A stretch of 40,319 nucleotides of DNA from Pseudobutyrivibrio sp. (GTDB taxonomy: Bacteria; Bacillota; Clostridia; Lachnospirales; Lachnospiraceae), in assembly GCA_017934625.1 (NCBI GenBank), contig JAGBJE010000152.1, positions 1 through 40,319 of the forward strand. The letters are read 5' to 3'. The notes under the pieces are model-generated. The model had not been told where the DNA came from, made no database searches, and was given only the letters and a program-made list of their open reading frames with translations. This document shows, piece by piece, positions 1-9,293 of this stretch. The translations under genes were made by a program, and so were the position numbers. The stretch's first letter is position 1; every line of letters starts with the position of its first letter.

Positions 1-839
1 CCCTGCCCCTTGAACACCACATTCTTATTAAGAGTGAAGTTAATCAAGCACGAGCAAGCTCTGGCAATATATGTTGCTGCCATAATTGGAGCACCGCATG
101 CCCCTGCTATGATGAACACGATATAATCAATCAGCGCTGAAAACAGTGATGAGAATGAATACTTAAGAATAATACTGTAAATTCTGATTGAATCTCTCAC
201 TGGATTAAAATGAGATGACTCATTATTATTCTCGTAAACTGTCTGGATTGTAACCTCCTGAATACCTACCTTGTTAGATTTAATATCAAGAAGCATATTT
301 GTTTCATATTCGTATTTTTCGCCATCACATCTGGCAGCAGTCTCTAAGAATGAATATGGCAATCCTCTAAGACCTGTCTGTGTATCAGAAACATCTATTC
401 CACAAGCCCACTTGTATACCTTTCTTGAAATGCCATTACCCATACGGCTCTTCCATGGCACATTATTCACATCAAATGCACGACATCCTAATACTACATC
501 ATCAGGGTGCTCTTCCATGCATTCTGCCACACGAACGATGTCTGCTGGCCTATGCTGACCATCAGCATCTACAGTGATAACGCCGGCCCTGGCTATCTCT
601 GGATTAAGCAAGCAATAGTTAATAGCACTCTTTAAGGCTCTACCCTTACCCTGATTAATAGCATGAGTAACCACAATAGCTCCCATATCCTTAAGCGCAT
701 TAAAGATGTGAGCATATTCTTCTCTACCGCCATCATCTACTACTAATACGTTTTCAAAGTGTTCGAATATTTCTTTTGTCAATGGCACCAAGCTCTCGAG
801 AGGCTGGTACGCTGGAATTATAATAAGTTGTTTTTTCAT
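1..839 (-). CDS. Bifunctional GT2 glycosyltransferase/GtrA family protein, C-terminus cut by window edge
   Basis: Translating the minus strand from the ATG at 837-839 gives an open frame that runs off the left edge. The N-terminus (MKKQLIIIPAYQP) and the motifs VLVVDDGG and ITVDADGQH are those of GT2 (GT-A fold) transferases, with the DAD metal/nucleotide-binding motif near residue 90. From about residue 225 the chain becomes hydrophobic, with the pattern ending LNKNVVFKGQ that is typical of a GtrA-like four-helix membrane domain. GT2-GtrA fusions are known in Firmicutes and probably make or handle polyprenyl-linked sugars at the membrane. The gene lies 10 nt after the 850-2550 gene on the same strand, so the two are probably co-transcribed. 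Substrate unknown. Confidence 0.88.
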   Translation of the reverse strand, partial: MKKQLIIIPAYQPLESLVPLTKEIFEHFENVLVVDDGGREEYAHIFNALKDMGAIVVTHAINQGKGRALKSAINYCLLNPEIARAGVITVDADGQHRPADIVRVAECMEEHPDDVVLGCRAFDVNNVPWKSRMGNGISRKVYKWACGIDVSDTQTGLRGLPYSFLETAARCDGEKYEYETNMLLDIKSNKVGIQEVTIQTVYENNNESSHFNPVRDSIRIYSIILKYSFSSLFSALIDYIVFIIAGACGAPIMAATYIARACSCLINFTLNKNVVFKGQ

Positions 840-849
840 AATACTATAT

Positions 850-2550
850 CTACCTTGCTAATAATATAAAGTTGCCTTCTTTTGCTACTGTAGTTTTGTA
901 ATTTTCAAATATATATTTTGCTGTATCACTATTCTCAAATTCAGAATAATACTCATTTTTTCTGTTTATAATTACATAATCAGGTACATCTTCTGAGTTT
1001 ATAGTCCAATACTGCAATACTCGATTTTGTCCTACTCCTGCTCTAGCATAAGGTCCTGGTCCTTGATGTGCATTACTATTTAAATATACAGTATAGCAAT
1101 ACCCATGTAAAACAAAAACTCTGTCTTCATCTCTTAAATAAGTATCCGCAAGTTTACAGCAATCTTCATTCATTTCATAATCAGCTTCATCCAATGCTAT
1201 TCCTCTAAATGCACCGTGTTCTACATATATTCTTTTTTCAAATATATGATTATAACCGCCGTTCCCTTCAGCTATCCAAATGTTACCAAAAAATAATAAA
1301 CATACTACAATCGCAAGTCTTAATAGCTTTAATCCCTCTACGCAATCTTCGCTCAGTATCAATAATGCAATCACCACATAAAAGCACATATGACCAGGTA
1401 TTGCGATTTCTTGATTGGTCGATACCGCCCATATCAATTGAATAATCGCAGAAAACCAAAAAACAAACTTTAATGCTTCATTAACGCTAAGCTCTGATTG
1501 TTTATAATATCCTATTTGAACATACTCAGTGTTTTTTTGTGGATGAATCAAATATGGGTACCAAAAGAATATTAATAAGAAGCCATAAATAAGCCTCGTT
1601 GTACTAACACTTTGTATTCGAAGACCTATTATTACAGCCATAAATATAATCCAATATAATGATAAAACAGTATTATAAGTTTTCCATTCTAATTGTTTCC
1701 AACGACTAGCAATATTCATAACTAATATAGGTAAATACGCTATTACAAAAAAAGCAAAGTATCTAACTATCATCATACCAAATCTAATATAACCTGGCTC
1801 ACCATAAGCCTGATCTTCTATGTATAATAACTGTGGTAATATATTTTGAATTCCAGCTGTAATTTGCAAATACAAAAGTACTAATCCACCAATAAAAAAA
1901 CATGTAATAGAATATATAATAATTGGCTTAATAACACTATTGCCTTTAAACATAGCAATAATCATGTATATAACAAAAATAAAAGGGAAAATTATCATTG
2001 TAGGATATGCCAAAATCGATATACATGTAGCTAATCCCATTAATATAAAATAAGCATTATTCTTGGTTATAATATACCTAATTCCCCAACACAAAAATAA
2101 CATAATGCCAAAATCACACATTGATTTATATGAAAAATTTTTAAATGAAACAAAAAATAAATAGTATGCTAACGCTGCCCAAAACGCTCCTGATTTATAA
2201 TCTGTTTTCCTTATAGTTAGATATAAATATATCGATATCAAAAGCCTTACTATCTGATAGCATATTCTTGTATATAGCACAAATCCAATTCCAAGTGAAT
2301 ATAATATTGGCTCTAATAAATTATAGTATAAAGCAAATAAGGGGTATGTAAGAATACCCCCTAGTTGCAGTTCTCCCCATATATCTATAAATAATCTTTC
2401 GCCTTGGTATACAGGCTTATATGTCGAAAGCAATCCTGCTTCATCCATATAAAACCCTTCCCTTATGACTAAAAAAGAAAACACTATAGTCACTATAGCT
2501 ATTATAGCCTTTATATATTTTCTGTTATTGCTTTCTATAGCTTCAAACAT
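850..2550 (-). CDS. Multipass membrane protein, GT-C-like glycosyltransferase (PMT/ArnT type)
   Basis: 566-aa protein that is strongly hydrophobic for its first ~430 residues, with about a dozen membrane segments, then a ~130-residue mostly hydrophilic tail. The first extracytoplasmic loop contains GFYMDEAGLL, an acidic pair placed like the catalytic Asp of GT-C transferases (PMT, ArnT, GT39/GT83-like). Such enzymes move a sugar from a polyprenyl phosphate to an acceptor outside the membrane, and the GtrA-fused GT2 just downstream is a plausible supplier. The ATG at 2548-2550 has GGGAG 6 nt upstream. The gene is visibly AT-rich. It diverges from the murJ-like gene. The family assignment rests on topology and the loop motif only, so donor and acceptor are not known. 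Confidence 0.72.
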   Translation of the reverse strand: MFEAIESNNRKYIKAIIAIVTIVFSFLVIREGFYMDEAGLLSTYKPVYQGERLFIDIWGELQLGGILTYPLFALYYNLLEPILYSLGIGFVLYTRICYQIVRLLISIYLYLTIRKTDYKSGAFWAALAYYLFFVSFKNFSYKSMCDFGIMLFLCWGIRYIITKNNAYFILMGLATCISILAYPTMIIFPFIFVIYMIIAMFKGNSVIKPIIIYSITCFFIGGLVLLYLQITAGIQNILPQLLYIEDQAYGEPGYIRFGMMIVRYFAFFVIAYLPILVMNIASRWKQLEWKTYNTVLSLYWIIFMAVIIGLRIQSVSTTRLIYGFLLIFFWYPYLIHPQKNTEYVQIGYYKQSELSVNEALKFVFWFSAIIQLIWAVSTNQEIAIPGHMCFYVVIALLILSEDCVEGLKLLRLAIVVCLLFFGNIWIAEGNGGYNHIFEKRIYVEHGAFRGIALDEADYEMNEDCCKLADTYLRDEDRVFVLHGYCYTVYLNSNAHQGPGPYARAGVGQNRVLQYWTINSEDVPDYVIINRKNEYYSEFENSDTAKYIFENYKTTVAKEGNFILLAR

Positions 2551-2608
2551 TCTATTACTCCCAATTTACCAATAATTCTGAGTTTCTTGCTAATTATAAA
2601 CCATTTCC

Positions 2609-2638
2609 TTTACGTATGCTAGTATTTAGATGTATAAT
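2609..2638 (+). promoter_or_regulatory. Sigma-A-type promoter for the MurJ-like gene
   Basis: TTTACG (2609-2614) and a perfect TATAAT (2633-2638) are separated by 18 nt. They are followed by GGAGG at 2649-2653 and the ATG at 2663. This is the only plus-strand gene in the window, so a private promoter is expected. A TATAAT also occurs on the minus strand (complement of 2593-2598) and could serve the divergent 850-2550 gene, but I see no good -35 box for it. Confidence 0.6.
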
Positions 2639-2662
2639 CTCATTATTTGGAGGTCTTTATAG

Positions 2663-4189
2663 ATGAGTAAAAAAAATAGAGGAATACTTGCCACGACAGC
2701 TGTAGTTGCTGCTATGACCCTGGGCTTCAAGCTATTAGGGTTTGTGAAACAAGCTGTAGTTGCATATTATTTTGGTACTACCTTTGAAACTGATATATAC
2801 AATTTAGCATATACATTCGTTGGAACTCTCACATCAGCATTTGTAAGAGCTATCTCAATATCGATGGTAAGCATATATACTCATACCCTTGTTCAAAAGG
2901 GAAAGGAGGCAGCGTCAAAGCTCATTTGTGCATGTGTTGAATTTATGCTACCTATTGCACCTGTGATATTGTTATTTACATACATGTTCACACCTTTAAT
3001 TGCAAAGATGCTAGCTCCATCATATACTCCTGATGAATCAATGCTGCTTCAACATTATCTTCGTATTTGCTATCCTTTCTTTGTTTTTTCCATCATCACC
3101 ATGGTGGGAACATCCTTAATGGATTCAAACAAGGATTTTATTATAAGTCGTACGGAATCATTTTTCACCAGTACTCTTACTATTCTCTGCTGCGTGCTTC
3201 TTTACAGCACACAAGCGGTTACTTCACTGGTTATAGCACAATATCTTAGCTATATTTTATTCAGTGCTTTACTTATTATCAGAGGAAGAAGATATGTAAA
3301 TTACTCTTTTGTTCGGTTTAAAGATGTTCCTGAACTACCAACAATCCTGACTGCTGCACTTCCCGTGTTTATCGGAAACTCGGTAGCGCAGATTAACAAA
3401 ATTGTTGATGGCTCTATTTCATCAGGCCTTGGAGCTGGTAATGCTTCAGCTCTTTCCTATGCAGTTGTTTTAGAGGATCTAGTTGTAAACGTAATCGTTA
3501 ATAATGTTGTAGATATTTTATATGTCAACTTTTCTAATTTTGCGGCCGAAGGTAATATTGAACAGTTATCAAAAACAATGAAATCGGCTGTAAGGGCCAT
3601 GATTTGCATCATGACACCTATTACTGTAATCACTTGCTTCTGTGCAAAGGAGATTGTTTCAATTGTCTTTCTTAGAGGTGAATTTAATCAGAATTCGCTT
3701 ATGATGACCAGCGCTGCTTTAATAGGATATGCCATTGGTTTTATCAGCTCTGGTGTTAGAGATATTGCTTCAAGAGGCTTGTACGCTTTTAAGGATACTA
3801 AGAGACCAATGATAACAGGCTTCTTTGCTGTCGCAACCAACGTGTTATTTAGTGTTATCCTTTCGAGATACATGGGAATTATGGGTGTAGCATTTGCTAG
3901 CTCTATTTCACTTACAATCAACTTTATCATTAACTCTTTGATGCTAAGAAAATATATACCTGATTATTCATTATTAGAACTAGTGCCTATTTTATTAAAA
4001 CAAATTCCAGGATGCTTAGTATTAGTTCTTTTGATATTTGGAATTAAATCTTTGTTAAGCAATAGCATATTGATATTTGGATTTTCTGCATTACTTGGAC
4101 TTATTCTATACAGCTTGATTTTATCATTGATGAGAATTGAAGAAATTAATTTAATAAAAGAAAAGCTTATTGCAAAAATACGTCACTAA
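2663..4189 (+). CDS. murJ: MurJ/MviN-family lipid-linked oligosaccharide flippase
   Basis: 508-aa polytopic protein of the MOP superfamily. The N-terminus (GFKLLGFVKQAVVAYYFGTT) matches the first helix and the LGFxRE/K-type motif of MurJ. The protein continues through about 14 hydrophobic segments, the usual MurJ length and layout. MurJ flips lipid II; paralogues in polysaccharide loci flip other polyprenyl-linked oligosaccharides and can stand in for Wzx. It is the only gene on the plus strand, has its own promoter and ends at a strong hairpin, so it is expressed apart from the flanking minus-strand genes. Whether it is the housekeeping MurJ or a dedicated exopolysaccharide flippase cannot be decided here; I favour the latter from context. 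The ATG is supported by GGAGG 9 nt upstream. Confidence 0.85.
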   Translation: MSKKNRGILATTAVVAAMTLGFKLLGFVKQAVVAYYFGTTFETDIYNLAYTFVGTLTSAFVRAISISMVSIYTHTLVQKGKEAASKLICACVEFMLPIAPVILLFTYMFTPLIAKMLAPSYTPDESMLLQHYLRICYPFFVFSIITMVGTSLMDSNKDFIISRTESFFTSTLTILCCVLLYSTQAVTSLVIAQYLSYILFSALLIIRGRRYVNYSFVRFKDVPELPTILTAALPVFIGNSVAQINKIVDGSISSGLGAGNASALSYAVVLEDLVVNVIVNNVVDILYVNFSNFAAEGNIEQLSKTMKSAVRAMICIMTPITVITCFCAKEIVSIVFLRGEFNQNSLMMTSAALIGYAIGFISSGVRDIASRGLYAFKDTKRPMITGFFAVATNVLFSVILSRYMGIMGVAFASSISLTINFIINSLMLRKYIPDYSLLELVPILLKQIPGCLVLVLLIFGIKSLLSNSILIFGFSALLGLILYSLILSLMRIEEINLIKEKLIAKIRH

Positions 4190-4194
4190 TTACA

Positions 4195-4226
4195 AAAGCC
4201 ACCAGAGCAAATCTCTGGTGGCTTAA
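4195..4226. terminator. Bidirectional intrinsic terminator between convergent genes
   Basis: A perfect 10-bp stem, GCCACCAGAG (4198-4207) with CTCTGGTGGC (4213-4222), encloses a 5-nt loop. A T-rich tail follows on the plus strand (TTAATTTAT) and a TTTTG run on the minus strand. It lies 8 nt after the stop of the MurJ-like gene and 14 nt after the stop of the convergent secreted-protein gene, so it can end both transcripts. Confidence 0.88.
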
Positions 4227-4236
4227 TTTATATCTC

Positions 4237-4788
4237 TTACTGAGCTTTCCAGCCTGGTGTACTTTCGATACCAGGATAGTAAGTTCCGTTCTGTACAGGA
4301 ACTGCTCCTGCCTTAGGACCAGCCTGACCCTTTACGAAATCATATACGCTATAGATTGTACAGTTATTTCTGAATGCATCCAATACTGTAGGTAATGGTC
4401 TAAAGCCTTCATTCTTAACATGTGTAGCATAATATGTATAATATGCTATTATGTCATCACCAAAAGCAATCTGTAAATCAGAATTACGAGATGCATATAC
4501 ATCTACATTAAATGCAACTGAAGGCTGCCTCTGCTCCCAAATACCAAATGTAATGAAATGAGAGAATAATGTAGCCTCATCTGAGCCTAATTCCTTTACA
4601 ACATCTGGATACATGTTTGCATACTGGTCAGCATGGAACATTGAATAAATCAACTGAATCTCCTCTGTTGTAAGCTGTCTTACATGTGACTGTGCAACAG
4701 ATGACATTGCATTGCTATCTATTGTGAAAACAGATATTGCAAATAATGCTGCCATTGCAAGTGATAAAAACTTTGTAAATTTTTTCAT
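4237..4788 (-). CDS. Small secreted protein with two degenerate 'Y-x-x-x-Y-P-D-V'-type repeats
   Basis: 183 aa. I choose the ATG at 4786-4788 because AGAGAGGTG sits just upstream; the GTG at 4795-4797 lies inside that ribosome site. A signal peptide is clear (MKKFTKFLSLAMAALFAISV, with likely cleavage after SNA). The mature part carries two related units of about 40 residues: FHADQYANMYPDVVKELGSD followed by FSHFITFGIWEQ, then FNVDVYASRNSDLQIAFGDD followed by YTYYATHVKNEG. Such units recur in secreted proteins of Clostridia, usually attached to other domains; here they are almost the whole protein. Function unknown. It has its own promoter and a shared terminator, so it is a single-gene unit beside the glycan locus. 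Confidence 0.8.
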   Translation of the reverse strand: MKKFTKFLSLAMAALFAISVFTIDSNAMSSVAQSHVRQLTTEEIQLIYSMFHADQYANMYPDVVKELGSDEATLFSHFITFGIWEQRQPSVAFNVDVYASRNSDLQIAFGDDIIAYYTYYATHVKNEGFRPLPTVLDAFRNNCTIYSVYDFVKGQAGPKAGAVPVQNGTYYPGIESTPGWKAQ

Positions 4789-4848
4789 ACCCTTCACCTC
4801 TCTATTATAATTAAAATAAATAGTCAGAAATTTTCTGAGACTACTTTA

Positions 4849-4877
4849 AATATAGACTATACACATTCCCTTTTCAA
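4849..4877 (-). promoter_or_regulatory. Sigma-A-type promoter for the secreted repeat protein
   Basis: On the minus strand TTGAAA (complement of 4872-4877) and TATATT (complement of 4849-4854) are 17 nt apart. The leader between promoter and start is about 60 nt and contains a near-palindrome around 4821-4843 (TAGTCAGAAA paired with TTTCTGAGACTA). That could be an mRNA-stabilising hairpin or simply AT-rich chance. The 4798-4922 interval contains no other feature I can support. Confidence 0.55.
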
Positions 4878-4922
4878 GCAAATACACTTAAATAAAACAA
4901 ATAATTCATGAATTTGTCACGA

Positions 4923-6059
4923 TTAACTGATTTTAGCTATTACTTCAAGTATCTTTCTGGTTCTTTCCTTTATTGTAAGTGTCTGCCCCATGTTATAAGA
5001 AGCTGCTTCCATACTCTTCCTCAACTCAGCACTATTCTTAACTCTTATAATAGCTTCCTTTAATTCTTCTTCGCTATAAGGATCAATCAATACGGCACAA
5101 TCATCATTTAATATTTCTTTATTAAAATCCTTTTTAGAGGATATGATTGGCAGGCCACAGCCTAGTGCTTCTACAATTACGTTAGCGCATCCCTCATGCT
5201 TAGTTGGTAAAACAAATACATCTGATGCGCATAGATATTCTGGAATAAAATCATGGTCAAGACTGCCCTTGAAAAGTATATTATCACAATCTGGATTAAT
5301 TGGCCCACCGCCAATAAATACCGAATATACATCATCCATATTTTTTATTACGTTATTAATCTCGCCTATTCCTTTGCGCTCTATAAAGCTTCCAACAAAG
5401 GAAATAATAAATGCATCTTTAGGAAATCCAAGCTTTTCACGCATCTCATTTCTATCGTATTTTTTAAATACATCAGGATCGAAGCCGTTTGGAATAAGAA
5501 AATGTGGTGCCTTCTCAAGTAGATTGAAGCTATTGCACTCATTCACTTTTTCCGATGAAACACAAACTATAGCCTTTAGATTATTAAACTGATAATCTGA
5601 TATTTGCTCACCATCCTGCAGTACAGATTCGCTTGATTCAACTATTAAATTGGTCTTTATATTTAACTCAGATAACGCTTCATCAAACTGCTTTCCCATA
5701 TGCCAAAACATAGAGTAGCAATAGTCATCCTCAGTAATATTGGCCTTTTTAATACATTTTTTTAGAGCCTTCATATGGCTTCTCTTTTGTAGTTTGTTAA
5801 TCAGCCCATTTTTAATTCCTGAAAAAGTAACATATGGGTATGCATACACCGTAACACAATTTCCGTTATCTAATCGCTTCGTATATACGGATTTAGTTAT
5901 TTTCTTACGGCGCATTATTTTCCTGGTAATACTCTGTGGACTGATAACAATTGTTTCAACATTATGGTGATATGCCATCGCCTCAGCTATCTGCTGAGAA
6001 AAAACAAATATTGGATCTCCCTCAACTGGATAATGCTGAGATACCATAACAAAACGCAT
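4923..6059 (-). CDS. GT4-family (GT-B fold) glycosyltransferase
   Basis: 378 aa from the ATG at 6057-6059, which has AGAGGAG 8 nt upstream; the frame stays open further upstream but without a ribosome site. The N-terminal half begins MRFVMVSQHYPVEGDPIFVF, a typical GT4 acceptor-domain start. The C-terminal half has IISFVGSFIERKGIGE and FVLPTKHEGCANVIVEALGC, the nucleotide-sugar-binding motif with the E-x7-E pattern of retaining GT4 enzymes. It would add a sugar from a nucleotide donor to the polyprenyl-linked chain in the cytoplasm. It is the last gene of the long minus-strand run, followed by a 134-nt gap before the promoter-bearing secreted-protein gene. Donor unknown. Confidence 0.88.
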   Translation of the reverse strand: MRFVMVSQHYPVEGDPIFVFSQQIAEAMAYHHNVETIVISPQSITRKIMRRKKITKSVYTKRLDNGNCVTVYAYPYVTFSGIKNGLINKLQKRSHMKALKKCIKKANITEDDYCYSMFWHMGKQFDEALSELNIKTNLIVESSESVLQDGEQISDYQFNNLKAIVCVSSEKVNECNSFNLLEKAPHFLIPNGFDPDVFKKYDRNEMREKLGFPKDAFIISFVGSFIERKGIGEINNVIKNMDDVYSVFIGGGPINPDCDNILFKGSLDHDFIPEYLCASDVFVLPTKHEGCANVIVEALGCGLPIISSKKDFNKEILNDDCAVLIDPYSEEELKEAIIRVKNSAELRKSMEAASYNMGQTLTIKERTRKILEVIAKIS

Positions 6060-6082
6060 AATTATTCTCCTCTTTGTGCTTA

Positions 6083-7612
6083 TTAATTTGCAATGCCTAC
6101 ATAGTAGTAGCCAAACTGTGCAATCGCCATATCCTTTTCCGCTAGCCAATTTACAGCCTCTTCATTTGAAACATTGCAAATGTAAACGTCTCCAGAAATC
6201 GGTTCTTTAGAAACATACTCTGTGAAATCATATCCGTCCCAACTAATAGGACTTAAAAATTTAGCATTTTCATCCTCATATACAACAGATTCCACATATT
6301 TATCTGTAGGATATTTACTATAGCACAATACAATTGGATGCCTAATATCCTGCACATGAATGGTTCCATCATAATTATTCGCAAATACGATAGCTTCCTC
6401 TGCACCATCAGGCCATACTCTTTCCATCATTGCATTGAAATCTGTAAAATAATATTTGGCAAAAAGGATAGCGCTAAATCCATACAGAATTCCAATTGCA
6501 ACAGGTCCTACGGCCTTAGTCTTCTTGAATAAATCAATTACAAATACTATACCTGTACCAATGAAGTAGATAAGTGGTAAAAACAGCATATTAATACGCT
6601 CGAAATTAGCCTGTACCATTATTCCAAGTACCATCGCGCATAAGAACCATAGCCACATGATGACAGCCTTTTTGTTGCGCTTGACAATGTCTTTTACTAA
6701 ACCTATTACTAAGAAAATATTTGAAAACAGATAATAGGTACCATAAGGCAATACTGCATCATAGGATATGTAATCATACTGAGTCCAGAAATATACTATC
6801 AATTGCTTCAGATTGGCTAAAGACGGCTTCGCATCTCCACTTCTGAAAAAGCTCAATTTAGGAATAGATATAATATTAGTTTTAATCTCAGGGATAAATC
6901 CCATATTTACCAAGATAAAAAGGAATAAAGGAAATGCAACTATTCCCAATATAATTGTGTAGATTATAATCGATTTGATGGTAATTTCTTTTCTAATGTA
7001 TAGATAAATAATTACGCCATACACCAAAAATGGCATCACTATCCAAGGGGATGCATAGCTATATAGAGTTATTCCCATAAATACAGCAGCCAGTATTGTT
7101 TTCCAAACTACATTTCTGGCTGTAATTAATAAATAAAGCGAAATTGTTACAAAGCCTATGAAGTAGTTACAATCCAAGCCCCATCTGCTCATAATAATAT
7201 GCCATGGCGCAATGGTCAGGATAACCGTGGACCAAAATGCTACTCGCTCCTCTGCTATTTCCTTAATAAGCAAGTAAAAGAACAGTAGTGTAATACATCC
7301 AAGCAGGGCCTGTGGAAGTCTGATTGCAAGTGGACAAAATCCAAGCAACCTAACAAAGATAGTCTGGAAATAGCACTGCACAGCACTCATTCCACTGCCC
7401 CAGGTCTCAAGATATACTGGGTTATGATAGCCATGGGAATCAATCCCATAATTCACCATAGAATAAGCCTCATAGGCTGAGAAAGCTTCATCCTGAAAAT
7501 AATTGTAATTACCAGGGACTTTTCCAATATATAGTATACGTAAAAATGAACCTATCAGAAGCAATATAATTATCCTATATTTTTTTATCAATATACTTAT
7601 ACTATCAAGCAT
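6083..7612 (-). CDS. GT-C membrane glycosyltransferase, PMT/ArnT-like
   Basis: 509 aa from the ATG at 7610-7612, which overlaps the TGA of the upstream gene (ATGCTTGA) and has GGGGGA 8 nt before it. Earlier starts at 7627 and 7636 lie within the upstream coding end and are less likely. Early loop: NYFQDEAFSAYEAYS, the Asp-Glu pair of the PMT_2/ArnT family, then about ten further membrane helices and a C-terminal soluble domain from ~residue 410. Known relatives move mannose, aminoarabinose or similar sugars from polyprenyl phosphate to lipids or proteins outside the membrane. Translationally coupled to the gene before it, and probably served by the GT2 enzyme at 9294-10256. Confidence 0.8.
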   Translation of the reverse strand: MLDSISILIKKYRIIILLLIGSFLRILYIGKVPGNYNYFQDEAFSAYEAYSMVNYGIDSHGYHNPVYLETWGSGMSAVQCYFQTIFVRLLGFCPLAIRLPQALLGCITLLFFYLLIKEIAEERVAFWSTVILTIAPWHIIMSRWGLDCNYFIGFVTISLYLLITARNVVWKTILAAVFMGITLYSYASPWIVMPFLVYGVIIYLYIRKEITIKSIIIYTIILGIVAFPLFLFILVNMGFIPEIKTNIISIPKLSFFRSGDAKPSLANLKQLIVYFWTQYDYISYDAVLPYGTYYLFSNIFLVIGLVKDIVKRNKKAVIMWLWFLCAMVLGIMVQANFERINMLFLPLIYFIGTGIVFVIDLFKKTKAVGPVAIGILYGFSAILFAKYYFTDFNAMMERVWPDGAEEAIVFANNYDGTIHVQDIRHPIVLCYSKYPTDKYVESVVYEDENAKFLSPISWDGYDFTEYVSKEPISGDVYICNVSNEEAVNWLAEKDMAIAQFGYYYVGIAN

Positions 7613-9290
7613 TACATTTTCCCCCATAAGCCTCAACTAAGGTAAATAATAAAGTCAAATAGCTGACAAAAAGCATAGGATAAAGATAATATGGCCTACC
7701 CTCGGGCATAAAAGCAAACAATGCGATTAATTCAAGTATTATTATGCTAGAAAACCATAATGTCCATGAACTATATTTTTTATCTTTTATTAATTCTAGT
7801 AACCCATTTATAAACAAACTAAATATCCCAAGTAATGATAATAAGTTCAAAAACATATTCATGCTTATACTATTCTGATAATATTTTAGACATTCTGAGA
7901 TAACCCCACTAATTCTAACTCTTAAGCTATTGTCATTCCATTTATTTGTTAATAATGTTTGCTGTAATTCAATTTTTCCTACGTCTCTCTGTTCATATTC
8001 AAATGAATTTAATTTAGTATATGTTGTTCCTGCATATACATTAGTATATGGACTAATATTTAGATTAAGTGCATTACACATAGAACTTAACTGGTGATTA
8101 AAATAATCTTTGAAATTATAATAAACCAATCTTCTATAAGCTTTCATATATAACTTATATTGTGTATCAGTTGTTAGTGTCTGATTTGCATCCTCGTTAC
8201 CAACTGTATAATTATAATCTCTATATCCACCAATTCCTGATTCTTTAAGTACTTGTAAAGGTACTACCTCATTCATAATAGTTAAATCATCCTCTGCTCC
8301 TTTATACGAAAGATTAGCATTGGGATCATTTAGTATATTATATATTACACCTGTAGTATTTATTAACATATAATCATTACCGTAATACTTTTTGGAACCA
8401 ATACCTTGTATTCCATTAATTAATATCAGACTACATGCAAAAACCAAAAATGTAGATATTACATTTTTTTTCTCTGTCTTTAAACAGTATAATGTAAAAA
8501 ATAAAAAGCCACCTATACCAATGATAAGGCCCTCACTTCTCCAAACCATTAAAAATGCAGTTAATAAAATAAACGAAATAATATTTTTTAAATCGTATTT
8601 TTCCTTTTTGTAATATGTAAAAAAGAGAAATGAAAAATAATATAAACATAATATGGTATATATATTATTCCTGTAGGGATTAAATACAATTTCATATATT
8701 CCAGGTGTAAAAAACATTAATATACATCCTATTTTCACCCACTCAACATTTGTAATCTTCCCTATTTCTTCATAAATATATCCCACTACAACCACAAGCA
8801 ATGACCATTGAAATAAAAAAATAGATATAGGATGTGGAAAAACCATTAAACACCCTGCATATAGAGCTCCAGTATAAATTGAATGCCAATATGTAGGTAA
8901 AAATCGAATTGCTAATGCATAGTTGGCATAATTATCTATTTCAATTCCAAATGAATCTGGATACAATAAAATCCCTATAATCAATCCGATTAAATAAATA
9001 CCAATAAATATTTTTACTATTTTTTTGTCGATTCTATGACTTATTAATATGAAAATCAAATTCCATAGCAATACAATAATTATTATTGCAAATAGCTTTG
9101 ATAATCCATAAGTCAATAGCATTTCAGCCTTATCCCCTATGCAATAATTTTTCGGACGTGTAGTTCTAAAACTAATATTATCCCATGAAAAAATAAATAA
9201 CATTCTCTCAAATAAAAATGTTAACAGAATATGAATACCAATAAATACTATTTTTATATTTCTCTTCAAACTATTAATCAATTGGCCCAT
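7605..9290 (-). CDS. Multipass membrane protein, probable GT-C-type glycosyltransferase
   Basis: 561 aa, about 10-12 hydrophobic segments with a large soluble loop at roughly residues 310-450. The sequence SFGIEIDNYANYALAIRFLP near residue 125 may correspond to the acidic loop of GT-C enzymes, although the classical DE pair is missing, so the catalytic assignment is uncertain. The gene starts 3 nt after the stop of the 9294 GT2 gene and overlaps the 6083 gene by 8 nt, so the three form one translation-coupled unit. It is markedly AT-rich, more so than the GT2 gene beside it. An uncharacterised exopolysaccharide polymerase or O-unit ligase is an alternative. Confidence 0.62.
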   Translation of the reverse strand: MGQLINSLKRNIKIVFIGIHILLTFLFERMLFIFSWDNISFRTTRPKNYCIGDKAEMLLTYGLSKLFAIIIIVLLWNLIFILISHRIDKKIVKIFIGIYLIGLIIGILLYPDSFGIEIDNYANYALAIRFLPTYWHSIYTGALYAGCLMVFPHPISIFLFQWSLLVVVVGYIYEEIGKITNVEWVKIGCILMFFTPGIYEIVFNPYRNNIYTILCLYYFSFLFFTYYKKEKYDLKNIISFILLTAFLMVWRSEGLIIGIGGFLFFTLYCLKTEKKNVISTFLVFACSLILINGIQGIGSKKYYGNDYMLINTTGVIYNILNDPNANLSYKGAEDDLTIMNEVVPLQVLKESGIGGYRDYNYTVGNEDANQTLTTDTQYKLYMKAYRRLVYYNFKDYFNHQLSSMCNALNLNISPYTNVYAGTTYTKLNSFEYEQRDVGKIELQQTLLTNKWNDNSLRVRISGVISECLKYYQNSISMNMFLNLLSLLGIFSLFINGLLELIKDKKYSSWTLWFSSIIILELIALFAFMPEGRPYYLYPMLFVSYLTLLFTLVEAYGGKCNA

Positions 9291-9293
9291 AAA

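Noticed and set aside
271-577. Two plus-strand open frames of 95 and 65 codons
   Set aside because: They lie opposite the GT2 domain of the GT2-GtrA gene, have no ribosome site and no recognisable domain; antisense shadows.
5143-5592. 149-codon plus-strand open frame
   Set aside because: Fully antisense to the GT4 gene at 4923-6059, whose motifs are intact; composition is unlike a real protein.
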